A DNA stretch of 46,909 nucleotides from Candidatus Saccharimonadota bacterium (GTDB taxonomy: Bacteria > Patescibacteriota > Saccharimonadia > Saccharimonadales > UBA4665). The stretch covers positions 1 through 46,909 of the forward strand of contig JAEUQV010000035.1 of the NCBI GenBank assembly GCA_016789655.1. The letters are read 5' to 3'. Within the stretch, counting starts at the first letter, position 1, and each line of letters starts with the position of its first letter. The position numbers were made by a program, and so were the translations under genes. Under the pieces are notes generated by a model. That model saw only the letters and a program-made list of their open reading frames with translations. It had not been told where the DNA came from and ran no database searches. This document shows, one piece after another, positions 1 to 7,277 of this stretch.

Positions 1-7
1 GGTGTGG

Positions 8-36
8 AAAAGTGGTGTAAATGTCACCACTTTTTT
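8..36 (+). terminator. rho-independent terminator of an upstream gene
   Basis: Ten-base arms at 8-17 and 25-34 are perfectly complementary around a 7-nt loop, and the right arm runs into a T tract ending at 36. It probably ends a plus-strand gene lying off the left edge and insulates the mraZ promoter that follows. Confidence 0.7.
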
Positions 37-48
37 GGTGTTTTGGTA

Positions 49-77
49 TTGAAGTGGGTGGAAGTGGGTAGTAAACT
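49..77 (+). promoter_or_regulatory. sigma70-type promoter of mraZ
   Basis: TTGAAG at 49-54 and TAAACT at 72-77 are separated by exactly 17 bp. Transcription would start near 84, giving a leader of about 130 nt before the mraZ ATG. The MraZ-box repeats at 55-100 overlap the spacer and the start region, as expected for autorepression. Confidence 0.6.
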
Positions 78-100
78 GTTGGCAGTGGGTAAAAGTAGGT
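55..100 (+). promoter_or_regulatory. MraZ operator: four TGGGT-type boxes
   Basis: TGGGT occurs at 55-59, 65-69 and 86-90, and TAGGT at 96-100. Each pair is spaced 10 bp start to start, and the two pairs are 21 bp apart, so all boxes lie on about the same DNA face. E. coli MraZ binds TGGGN repeats with 5-bp spacers upstream of mraZ, which matches this layout. The boxes cover the spacer and start region of the predicted promoter, so repression of the cluster by MraZ is inferred. Confidence 0.7.
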
Positions 101-211
101 AGCCCGCTCAGAGCAATCAGGCGAACTGCCTCATGCCTGTCAAAAGTCTCTCAAGTCTTTCGACAGTACAAAAAACAAAAAACTCACCGCACACTAAAAA
201 ACCATAGCTAT

Positions 212-574
212 ATGACACAGGTGGACTATTTCCAACGCAAACTCGATGATAAACGGCGGCTAACCATACCGACCGAGCTTCGTGAAACATTTGCAAGTGG
301 AGCAGTCATAACCCGTGGCTTTGGCAAATACCTGCACCTCTATCCAAAAGATGTTTGGAACAACATGGTCGAACCAAAGCTGGCCGGTGACATCTTGGAT
401 GAGCGGATAGCCGATTTGAACGTGCAATTTCGCATGGGCAAAGTCGAACAGTCGCTCGATGGAAAACAAGGGCGGATAACGGTAGAGCAGCACCTACTCG
501 ACTATGCTGGCATACAGCGAGACGTCGCGGCCGTGAGTGTTGGCAACTATTTTAGGCTTATGGCAGCCGAATAG
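212..574 (+). CDS. mraZ: MraZ, transcriptional regulator of the division/wall cluster
   Basis: 120 residues with the SpoVT/AbrB-like MraZ fold. The N-terminal DDKRRLTIPTELRE block is the family's signature in its first swapped-hairpin repeat, and the second repeat lies around residues 75-110. Typical MraZ proteins have about 140-150 residues, so this is a short version. It is a DNA-binding oligomer that represses the dcw cluster from operators upstream of itself, and matching TGGGT boxes are present at 55-100. The ATG at 212 has no clear Shine-Dalgarno sequence. It is the first gene of the plus-strand cluster, although 630 nt separate it from rsmH. Confidence 0.9.
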   Translation: MTQVDYFQRKLDDKRRLTIPTELRETFASGAVITRGFGKYLHLYPKDVWNNMVEPKLAGDILDERIADLNVQFRMGKVEQSLDGKQGRITVEQHLLDYAGIQRDVAAVSVGNYFRLMAAE

Positions 575-627
575 GGCATAGTGACCCCTTCGGCATTCAA
601 TACACATTAACAATTCGAGCAGAAGAC

Positions 628-658
628 TGAATCATGAATTTTGAATCATGAATCATGC
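628..658. repeat. heptamer tandem array, TGAATCA type
   Basis: Four successive 7-bp units (TGAATCA, TGAATTT, TGAATCA, TGAATCA) followed by a partial one. The same kind of unit flanks the R2 palindromic element at 16494-16623, so this may be a decayed end of such an element. Confidence 0.6.
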
Positions 659-719
659 AAAAACTGAATACAGAAGAAGTTTCTAGTTTGTGAGTTTGAG
701 TTACAAGCCTTTGAGCTTC

Positions 720-775
720 CTAACTACTAACTACTAACTACCAACTACCAACTACTAACTACTAACTACTAACTT
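720..775. repeat. heptamer tandem array, CTAACTA x8
   Basis: Eight consecutive 7-bp units with no spacing: CTAACTA three times, CCAACTA twice, CTAACTA twice and a final CTAACTT. The exact 7-bp period resembles the short tandemly repeated heptamers (STRR) described in cyanobacteria. It is intergenic, so no codon constraint explains the period. Slippage would make the copy number variable. Confidence 0.85.
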
Positions 776-1207
776 CTGGTCACCTATTCGGCAGTCAACA
801 AGTGGATTTAAGGATAACCACTCTAAAACCTTTGTTCTTTCCATAAAACACCTCCCAAAACTCCACCTCACACATAAGTCTCTCACTTGTTTTCCGGGAA
901 GTCGGAAGTTCTAAGGATTTTTCAAATCCCGTTTAACATTTAAACATTTCTTCCTTACATACGGACCGGAGAACACTTTCTTTGCTCTACTGCAAAGAAA
1001 ACCACAAAAACAAAAACATTTTCAAAAAACAAAAAGTTGGCTGCTGAATAGGTGAATAGAAACTGTCGGAAAGTCGCAATGGACGGATAGGTAGGACTAA
1101 ACGCCGTTGATGGCTCCCGATATAAAAACAAAAATCACCATCCTTCTTCGCTAAAGCTACGAAGGACGAAAAACAAATACAAACATAAACAAAAAACGAC
1201 ATGCACT

Positions 1208-2080
1208 ATGTCCCAAACAATCCATACGCCTGTATTGCTCAAGGCAGTGATGGCATACCTCAAGCCAGAACCGGGGGAATCATACCTCGATCTAACGGCT
1301 GGGTACGGCGGTCACGCGACGGCAGTATTGGCACGCACACAATTGACTTCAGCGATGACGCTGGTAGATCGCGACAAGACTGCGATCGCTGCGCTCACCA
1401 GCCTAAAGCGACAAGGTGCTCATGTGATTCATGCCAGTTTCGAAGAGGCTTCGAAAGCGCTGCACGAGCAGGGCGCGAACTTCGACATGATACTGGCGGA
1501 TTTGGGTGTTTCGTCGTTGCACCTTGATACGTCGTCACGAGGCTTTTCATTCGCGCATGATGGTCCACTCGATATGAGAATGGATCAGACCGCAGAACTA
1601 TCTGCCGATGAAATCGTGAACAAGTATGACCAAGATCGACTAACGGAGATTTTGCGTAGATATGGTGAAGAGCCACGAGCTCGAGCTATAGCTGCAGCGA
1701 TAATCTCGAAACGTCCGATATCGTCTACCAGGCAGCTAGCAAGTGTTATTGCTACGCAATGGCCGGGTAGAAGTAAGGTTCACCCAGCTACACGCAGCTT
1801 TCAGGCTATACGGATAGCTGTAAATGATGAACTCGGTCAACTTGAACGTAGCATACCTCTGTGGTTGGCCATGCTTAGACCCGGGGGGAGGCTTGCGATA
1901 ATCAGTTTTCATAGCCTTGAAGACCGAATAGTGAAGCAAGCTTTTGCGGATGTTTCTGGCGATCGTTTTGACGCCGATTACCGCTTGCTAGCAAAAAGCC
2001 CGATTACGGCTGACGACGCTGAAAATGTTTTTAATCCGCGAGCACGCAGCGCTAAACTACGTGTTTTGCAGCGAAAATAA
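1208..2080 (+). CDS. rsmH: 16S rRNA (cytosine1402-N4)-methyltransferase RsmH (MraW)
   Basis: 290 residues, full length. It opens with HTPVLLKAVMAYL, followed by the SAM-binding LDLTAGYGGHA motif near residues 27-37 and the ADLGVSSLHLD motif near 95-105, which are family hallmarks. The conserved SRGFSF and LRPGGRLAIISFHSLEDRIVK blocks are also present. The enzyme methylates N4 of C1402 in 16S rRNA in the decoding centre. Its position directly after mraZ in a division cluster is the classical arrangement. The ATG at 1208 fits the family N-terminus, and an overlapping ATG at 1201 is in another frame. Confidence 0.95.
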   Translation: MSQTIHTPVLLKAVMAYLKPEPGESYLDLTAGYGGHATAVLARTQLTSAMTLVDRDKTAIAALTSLKRQGAHVIHASFEEASKALHEQGANFDMILADLGVSSLHLDTSSRGFSFAHDGPLDMRMDQTAELSADEIVNKYDQDRLTEILRRYGEEPRARAIAAAIISKRPISSTRQLASVIATQWPGRSKVHPATRSFQAIRIAVNDELGQLERSIPLWLAMLRPGGRLAIISFHSLEDRIVKQAFADVSGDRFDADYRLLAKSPITADDAENVFNPRARSAKLRVLQRK

Positions 2081-2102
2081 AAATTAAAGAAAGGGAACTC
2101 AT

Positions 2103-2165
2103 ATGCCAATACGGGTAAAAAGTAGCTCCCGAGCCTACAAAGTCCACGTTAAAGTGGGTCGCTAG
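2103..2165 (+). CDS. possible 20-codon leader peptide between rsmH and ftsL
   Basis: A short ORF encodes a basic 20-residue peptide (MPIRVKSSSRAYKVHVKVGR). It has a strong Shine-Dalgarno-like AAAGAAAGGG about 6-8 nt before its ATG, better than most genes here. It is followed by a perfect 9-bp GC-rich hairpin at 2176-2197, so it could be a leader peptide or attenuator for ftsL/ftsI. I recognise no family. It may be chance, and only conservation would settle it. Confidence 0.3.
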   Translation: MPIRVKSSSRAYKVHVKVGR

Positions 2166-2175
2166 GCAAAAGCAG

Positions 2176-2197
2176 GGCGGGAGCGGTTGCTCCCGCC
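2176..2197. other. GC-rich hairpin in the rsmH-ftsL interval
   Basis: GGCGGGAGC at 2176-2184 pairs perfectly with GCTCCCGCC at 2189-2197 around a GGTT loop. No T tract follows on the plus strand, so it is not a canonical terminator for rsmH. It could be an attenuating or stabilising hairpin. The rest of 2081-2393 holds two tiny ORFs and smaller hairpins and no recognised gene. Confidence 0.5.
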
Positions 2198-2228
2198 ACC
2201 AAATAAAATAAACATAAAAAGGGAAGCC

Positions 2229-2273
2229 ATGTCGCATACGGCGACACGGTCTGTATCCCATGCTTACGCATGA
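2229..2273 (+). CDS. possible 14-codon micro-ORF
   Basis: ATG at 2229 follows an AAAAAGGGAA purine run that could serve as a ribosome binding site, and opens a 14-residue ORF (MSHTATRSVSHAYA). Its first half overlaps a TGTCGC/GCGACA hairpin (2230-2246). It is the second tiny ORF with a good ribosome binding site in this interval. This is weak evidence and is recorded only because the pair could form a leader region. Confidence 0.15.
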   Translation: MSHTATRSVSHAYA

Positions 2274-2393
2274 TGCTGGAGTCATAGCTGGCAGGCGTCG
2301 GTTTCGGTAGCATATCGAGCATTCGAAGTGTAAGGTTCGCTCAGCAAGACTGCAATTCACGCGTAAGTGTAATACAAACAAACAAATATAAGC

Positions 2394-2738
2394 ATGACAT
2401 ATTCATCAACAATGGCACTGGGACGTCAAAATCTTGCAGTGCGTGGACAGAATTCGGTAAGTTTTCGTCCTAAAGATAAACGTCTCGGTCCGGTCAGTAA
2501 CACGATTGTACTGATTGTGCTAGCGTGTCTGCTCGGGTTGCTGTATTTGACGCAGGTGACTAAAACTAACACCTACGGTTATGATATAAACAGCTTGCAC
2601 CACGAACAGGCAGCGCTACAGAGCGAACGTGAAGATTTGGCTGCTGCTTCAGCACGCCTGCGATCACTTGACAGGGTGCAACAATCTGCTGAAGCCAAGG
2701 CAATGGTAGCAGTAGCGCCAAGCGGCAGTGTGAATTAA
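2394..2738 (+). CDS. ftsL: FtsL/DivIC-like bitopic division protein
   Basis: 114 residues: a basic cytoplasmic N-terminus (about 1-35), one hydrophobic segment (IVLIVLACLLGLLYLTQV, about 40-57), then a Gln/Glu/Leu-rich heptad region (about 65-105) expected to form an extracytoplasmic coiled coil. The size, topology and position between rsmH and the class B PBP are those of FtsL, which forms the FtsQLB-type complex that activates FtsW/FtsI. Sequence alone is too divergent to separate FtsL from DivIC/FtsB, so the symbol rests on synteny. Confidence 0.7.
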   Translation: MTYSSTMALGRQNLAVRGQNSVSFRPKDKRLGPVSNTIVLIVLACLLGLLYLTQVTKTNTYGYDINSLHHEQAALQSEREDLAAASARLRSLDRVQQSAEAKAMVAVAPSGSVN

Positions 2739-2908
2739 TATGAAGACCTTGTTCTCCTCGCTGGTTCGAAATTGATTCAAATCAGCTCTCACCCTAAAGT
2801 TTCCCGGCAGTTGCCGGGTCGTTCGCAGCTCTCAAGTAAAAAACAGAGAAAGCAGGTTTAACCTACGGCAAGCAGCAGGGGTGTAGTGCTTACGGTATAC
2901 TTATTGCA

Positions 2909-4690
2909 ATGGATAACTGGCATACCTCAGAACCAAACCCAATTCAACGCACGCGATTGTGGTATTCGCTTATCATGATTGTGATGGCAGTTTTTGTAGT
3001 GCGATTATTTTATCTTGAAATTATACGGTATGACCACTACAAGTCGCTCGCATTGAGCGACCAAGTGCGCGAGTACGAAGTGCGCCCTGAACGCGGGACA
3101 ATATCTGCAGAGCTAAACGGAGAAGTGGTGCCGTTAGTGCTGAATCAAAAACTATTCACGGTATTCGCGGATCCAAGCATAATCAAAAATATATCAAAAA
3201 CCGCAGATGCTATCGCGCCAGTTTTGGGACAAGAGAGCGAGGCGGTTCGGGCAAAATTAAGCACGAAACATACCCGATATGTAGTGCTTAAGAAAAAGGT
3301 TTCTCCGGAAGTTAGTAAAAAACTACTTGCCCTAAAGTACCCAGGTATCGCTTCGCAGGAAACACATTATCGAGTGTACCCTCAGGGCCAAACGGCAGCT
3401 CAGGTACTGGGCTTCGTAAATGATGATGGCGAAGGCAAATATGGTGTCGAGCAAGCCCTAGACACATCATTAGCAGGCACAAAAGGTAGGCTGAAGGCGG
3501 TTACTGATGTGAATGGTGTGCCGCTAGCGGCAAGTAGCGATAATTTGCTAATTGAACCTAAAGCAGGAAATGATATTTCGCTCACCCTAGATCTTGGTAT
3601 GCAGACGCAAGTTGAAGGTATTGTAAAAGCGGCTCAAGAGAAGTTCCGCTCCAAAAATGTTAGCGCTATTGTCATGGAGACAAATAGCGGGGCCGTCAAG
3701 GCAATGGCTAATTATCCGACATTTGACCCGGCTAATTACCAAAGGGTAGAAGATGGAACGATATTTCAAAATTTTAGTGTTGCCAGTCCGATTGAACCTG
3801 GTTCTATCACCAAAATCCTAACGGTTGCTGCGGCGATAGACAAAGGGGTAATAGGGCCTAATACCAGCTATTATGATCCCGGTTCTTGGACAATTGATGG
3901 TGCGAAAGTATTGAACGTAGCTGAGGGCACGGGCACGGGGTCGCAAACCATTAAAAGCCTGCTTAATCTTTCGCTTAACACGGGCGCTACCTGGACGCTC
4001 ATGCAGCTTGGTGGCGGAAAGCTCAATGCACAGGGCAGGGATGCGTTATACGACTACTTTGTGCGCCACTATCGTTTAAGTGAAAAAACAGGCATAGAGC
4101 AGGGTTATGAAGGCACGGGCTATGTCCCAGAGCCGGACGATAAAGATAACGGTATTAATATAACTTACGCCAACATGTCTTTTGGGCAGGCATATTCGGC
4201 TTCGGCGCTGCAAATGGCTTCTGCCTTAAGCGCAGTTGTGAACGGAGGAACCTACTACCAGCCTCAGCTCCTGGCGAAGACAAAATCACCGAATGGTAAG
4301 ATTACTCAAACTCAGCCAAAAGTTGTCGGTACCAATGTTGTTTCTCCTAAAACAAGTGCTTCTATGCGGGATTTGCTGCAATATGTTACCGACGACCACG
4401 CCCGCACCGGCTTTAAGTATATGGATTTTGGGTCTGAGTATAGTGTTGGTGGCAAAACGGGTACGGCACAGATTATAGATGAAAAAACGCACCTGTACCG
4501 CGAAGACGCGTTTAATGGCACGTTTATGGGTTATGTGGGGGGCGATATGCCCCAGTACACCATAATCGTGTACAACATAGAGCCGCATGGCTACAGTGGG
4601 TTCGCAGGCGCGCAGACTGGACAGCCGATTTTTGCAGATATTGCACATATGCTCATAAATAACTACGGTGTTACGCCTAAGAAATCCTGA
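2909..4690 (+). CDS. ftsI: class B penicillin-binding protein (FtsI-like transpeptidase)
   Basis: 593 residues. A single N-terminal membrane anchor (about 18-38) precedes a dimerisation domain with the RPERGTI motif near 59-65. The transpeptidase domain has all three active-site motifs: SITK at 299-302 (nucleophile Ser299), SLN at 355-357 and KTG at 516-518. Together with FtsW it cross-links septal peptidoglycan on the outer face of the membrane. The upstream 170 nt hold a CCCGGCA/TGCCGGG hairpin and a TATACT box only 7 nt before the ATG, which suggests a leaderless start. No PASTA domain is visible at the C-terminus. Confidence 0.93.
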   Translation: MDNWHTSEPNPIQRTRLWYSLIMIVMAVFVVRLFYLEIIRYDHYKSLALSDQVREYEVRPERGTISAELNGEVVPLVLNQKLFTVFADPSIIKNISKTADAIAPVLGQESEAVRAKLSTKHTRYVVLKKKVSPEVSKKLLALKYPGIASQETHYRVYPQGQTAAQVLGFVNDDGEGKYGVEQALDTSLAGTKGRLKAVTDVNGVPLAASSDNLLIEPKAGNDISLTLDLGMQTQVEGIVKAAQEKFRSKNVSAIVMETNSGAVKAMANYPTFDPANYQRVEDGTIFQNFSVASPIEPGSITKILTVAAAIDKGVIGPNTSYYDPGSWTIDGAKVLNVAEGTGTGSQTIKSLLNLSLNTGATWTLMQLGGGKLNAQGRDALYDYFVRHYRLSEKTGIEQGYEGTGYVPEPDDKDNGINITYANMSFGQAYSASALQMASALSAVVNGGTYYQPQLLAKTKSPNGKITQTQPKVVGTNVVSPKTSASMRDLLQYVTDDHARTGFKYMDFGSEYSVGGKTGTAQIIDEKTHLYREDAFNGTFMGYVGGDMPQYTIIVYNIEPHGYSGFAGAQTGQPIFADIAHMLINNYGVTPKKS

Positions 4691-4716
4691 CCAATAGCAT
4701 GATAGTAGGCTATAAT
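4687..4716 (+). promoter_or_regulatory. possible internal promoter ahead of ftsW
   Basis: CTGACC at 4687-4692, overlapping the ftsI stop codon, and a perfect TATAAT at 4711-4716 are separated by 18 bp. A transcript would start near 4723, just before the GGGGAAAG ribosome binding site of the 60-codon ORF. It would allow ftsW-murG-ftsQ to be expressed apart from ftsI. Confidence 0.5.
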
Positions 4717-4738
4717 TATAAACTCGGGGAAAGCAAAT

Positions 4739-4921
4739 ATGAATAAACTCAACTTACGCAAAACTCCCACCATCCCAGATTCACCATCAGCGTCCATAAG
4801 ACCCTGTACTCTTGTCGATGAACCTGCAGGTTCATCTCCTCCATATAAAGTGTCTTCTGGATTACTGGTGGGTGAGCCTTGGTATGGTGCGATTTTGCGT
4901 AAAGCGAGTAAAAGGCGATAG
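4739..4921 (+). CDS. 60-residue hypothetical protein between ftsI and ftsW
   Basis: The ORF starts at an ATG 5 nt after a GGGGAAAG Shine-Dalgarno-like sequence and ends 2 nt before the ftsW ATG, so it fills the gap exactly as a co-translated gene would. The protein is Pro/Ser-rich in the first half and basic at the end, without a membrane segment or recognisable domain. Its tight fit with ftsW and its own promoter-like sequence favour a real gene, either a division-associated small protein or a leader for ftsW. No family is recognised. Confidence 0.5.
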   Translation: MNKLNLRKTPTIPDSPSASIRPCTLVDEPAGSSPPYKVSSGLLVGEPWYGAILRKASKRR

Positions 4922-4923
4922 CC

Positions 4924-6177
4924 ATGCTAGAGCAGCCACGTTACAAAAGGGGAGTCGAACCTAGTGAACCCTCACGCAAGCATCGGCCGGACTATTGGCT
5001 GGTGGTAATTACGGCATGTCTATTGGCGATCGGCTTGATCGTCGTGTATTCGATTAGCCCAGCTCTTACTGAACTGCGTGGCGGTAATTATGTTGCACAC
5101 CAGATCATAGCCATAGTGCTAAGTATCGTGGCATTTCTGGTGACTGCTCGGATTCCTCTGCGGCAGTGGCAAAAGTGGCAATGGTGGTTGCTTGGCCTAG
5201 CAGCGCTCGGGACTCTTGTAGCCCTCGTGACGCCGCCTATACCTGCGTACCCACAGCATAGGTGGATACGGCTAGGGAGTGGTTTTTCGCTGCAATCAGT
5301 CGAGGTACTTAAATTTGCACTCTTGATCAGCCTGAGCGGTTTTTTGGCAAGCAGAGTTCGTGAAGGGACTATCGCAAACTCGAAAATGACACTGAAACCA
5401 CTGGCAATCGCACTCGGAGGGATTGGCATCGTCGTTGCATTTGTGCAAAGTGATCTAGGCTCGGCAGGTGTTATATTAGCTATGGCCATCATTATGGGCT
5501 TCGTAGCAGGGCTGCCTGTGCGCCGCATACTGGGAATAGGTATATTGGTTGTGGTGCTAACTGTACTGGCTGTGTCGACTACACCGTATCGTCGTGCTCG
5601 GCTGACCGCATATATGCACCCCGAAAATAACTGTGCAACAGCGTCCGGGCATCAGGCATGCCAGGCATTGATAGCAGTGGGCTCTGGCGGCATGATAGGT
5701 CTGGGGCTCGGAAAGAGTGTCCAAGCCTACGGATATCTTCCAGAAGCGCAAAATGACTCGATATTCGCCATATACGCTGAAAAGTTCGGTTTTATCGGTT
5801 CGGTGGTACTGCTTGGGCTATTTGGTGCACTTTTTGCAAGGTTGAGACTCATAATTGAACGGGCACCCGATACGTTTAGCAGATTAGTGGTGACCGGTGT
5901 TTTAGCATGGCTAAGTACGCAGGCAATTATCAATATAGGTGCTATGATAGGACTGTTGCCGTTAAAAGGCATCACGCTACCGCTCATAAGTTACGGAGGC
6001 ACGAGCGTGCTATTCGTAGGGGCGGCACTTGGCCTGGTTTTCCAGGTATCTCACTACACTAGTTTCCACTCCCGATTTATACCTCGTGGAGGCGGACAAA
6101 GGAATCGTTATGAACATACTACTGACAGGCGGAGGATCAGGCGGCCACATCAAGCCGGTCTTGGCGGTCGCGCGTGA
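4924..6177 (+). CDS. ftsW: FtsW, SEDS-family peptidoglycan glycosyltransferase
   Basis: 417 residues with about ten hydrophobic segments. Diagnostic SEDS sequences are present: VQSDLGSAGVI (around residues 178-188), EAQNDSIFAIYAEKFGFIG (around 275-293) and PLKGITLPLISYGGTS (around 345-360). It polymerises lipid II into glycan strands in the septal machinery with the PBP encoded upstream. Its last 23 codons overlap the start of murG in another frame (68 bp), so the basic C-terminal tail is encoded by DNA that also encodes the MurG glycine-rich loop. The start ATG follows the preceding small ORF by 2 nt. Confidence 0.93.
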   Translation: MLEQPRYKRGVEPSEPSRKHRPDYWLVVITACLLAIGLIVVYSISPALTELRGGNYVAHQIIAIVLSIVAFLVTARIPLRQWQKWQWWLLGLAALGTLVALVTPPIPAYPQHRWIRLGSGFSLQSVEVLKFALLISLSGFLASRVREGTIANSKMTLKPLAIALGGIGIVVAFVQSDLGSAGVILAMAIIMGFVAGLPVRRILGIGILVVVLTVLAVSTTPYRRARLTAYMHPENNCATASGHQACQALIAVGSGGMIGLGLGKSVQAYGYLPEAQNDSIFAIYAEKFGFIGSVVLLGLFGALFARLRLIIERAPDTFSRLVVTGVLAWLSTQAIINIGAMIGLLPLKGITLPLISYGGTSVLFVGAALGLVFQVSHYTSFHSRFIPRGGGQRNRYEHTTDRRRIRRPHQAGLGGRA

Positions 6178-7273
6178 GCTAAAACGGCAACAGCCAGAAG
6201 TAGTCATCACGTATGTCGGTCAAAAAGGTGATGACTTACTTGACGTGGTACAGCAGGAACAGGCCATAGATATAGTTGAGACTATCTGGGCTGGAAAATT
6301 ACGGCGTTATAGCGGTGAAGGCTGGCAACAATTGCTTGATGTTAAGACACAGTTACTAAATCTAAGGGATGTTGTTCGAACACTGGCGGGGATTTGGCAA
6401 AGTTATTGGTTGCTGGGCACTACACAACCTGAAATTGTGTTTACTAGGGGTGGATTTGTAAGCGTGCCGGTGGCTTTAGCTGCTCGGCTCAGGGGCATCC
6501 CATACATTACGCACGATGCTGATAGTATCCCCAGTCTTGCGAATAGGCTGATTGCACGCGGGGCAACCAAGCATGCAGTAGCATTACCGATAGAATTATA
6601 TCCGTATCCTGCCTCAAAAACAGTTCAGGTCGGTATACCTGCAGGAGAAGAATATGTGCCAGTGACCGAGCGAATGCGAACAGTGTATCGTCATGATATT
6701 GGTCTTGAGGCTTTTAAGCACGTATTGCTCGTAACCGGCGGAGGGAATGGGGCACGCGCTCTGAATGAAATAGTTGTCGCAAACATACGCTACCTGCTGG
6801 CGGCCTATCCTGATTTGGCGATTATTCATTTTGCTGGGCGCTCCTTAGTGCAGGAAACGAACGATGCATATGATGCGCTTAAGCTCGGCAAAGCACGTCG
6901 CCGAATCATCGTGGAAGGGTTTACGGCTGACTTTTACCGCTATAGTGGTGCTGCAGACGTCGTGGTAGCGAGAGGTGGTATGAGCAGCTTGACAGAGTTC
7001 GCGCTGCAGCATAAAGCATGCATTATCGTACCTTCAAGACAGTTGGCTTGGAATGTCAAAAACAGTCGAGCGCTCGCGAAACGAAGTGCAATCATCGAGC
7101 TGAGCGAGGATCAAGCGGAACAACCAGAAAGACTCGGGCGGTTGGTAGGGGAGCTACTTGATGACCCAGAACGACGTCAAAAACTCGGTGATACACTGTC
7201 GCGTTTAGCGCATCCTGCGGCAGCTCGTGATATTGCTGAGATGATTTTTTCGATTAGGAAAGGGGTCAAGTAA
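6110..7273 (+). CDS. murG: MurG, UDP-GlcNAc:lipid I N-acetylglucosaminyltransferase
   Basis: 387 residues in the GT-B fold. I chose the ATG at 6110, because MNILLTGGGSGGHIKPVLA is the family N-terminus and AAAGGAAT precedes it. The longer reading from 6029 only adds ftsW-overlapping residues. The GGGSGGH loop, the VTGGGNGA motif that begins the C-terminal domain, and the late RGGMSSLTEF motif (donor-sugar binding region) are all visible. It adds GlcNAc to lipid I on the inner membrane face to make lipid II, the substrate of FtsW. It overlaps ftsW by 68 bp. Confidence 0.93.
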   Translation: MNILLTGGGSGGHIKPVLAVARELKRQQPEVVITYVGQKGDDLLDVVQQEQAIDIVETIWAGKLRRYSGEGWQQLLDVKTQLLNLRDVVRTLAGIWQSYWLLGTTQPEIVFTRGGFVSVPVALAARLRGIPYITHDADSIPSLANRLIARGATKHAVALPIELYPYPASKTVQVGIPAGEEYVPVTERMRTVYRHDIGLEAFKHVLLVTGGGNGARALNEIVVANIRYLLAAYPDLAIIHFAGRSLVQETNDAYDALKLGKARRRIIVEGFTADFYRYSGAADVVVARGGMSSLTEFALQHKACIIVPSRQLAWNVKNSRALAKRSAIIELSEDQAEQPERLGRLVGELLDDPERRQKLGDTLSRLAHPAAARDIAEMIFSIRKGVK

Positions 7274-7277
7274 TACA

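Larger units (their letters stand above)
575..1207 (+). other. gene-free interval between mraZ and rsmH
   Basis: No credible gene is visible. The left part carries two heptamer repeat arrays (628-658 and 720-775). The middle and right are A-rich with several hairpins, for example TTCTTTGC paired with GCAAAGAA around 978-999 and a TCCTTCTTCG/CGAAGGA hairpin near 1140-1170. The stretch just before rsmH is rich in AAAC and AAAA words, lacks a strong ribosome binding site, and may be a long leader. An ORF starting at 1201 is an out-of-frame shadow of rsmH. Confidence 0.5.

Noticed and set aside
720-775. CRISPR-like array
   Set aside because: Units are 7 bp without spacers; this is a tandem microsatellite-type repeat. 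No cas gene is in the window.
1201-1527. 108-codon ORF at the start of rsmH
   Set aside because: It overlaps rsmH in another frame, has an Arg/Cys-rich random composition, and rsmH is certain.
6029-6109. 27-residue N-terminal extension of MurG
   Set aside because: It lies inside ftsW; the ATG at 6110 has a ribosome binding site and the conserved N-terminal motif.
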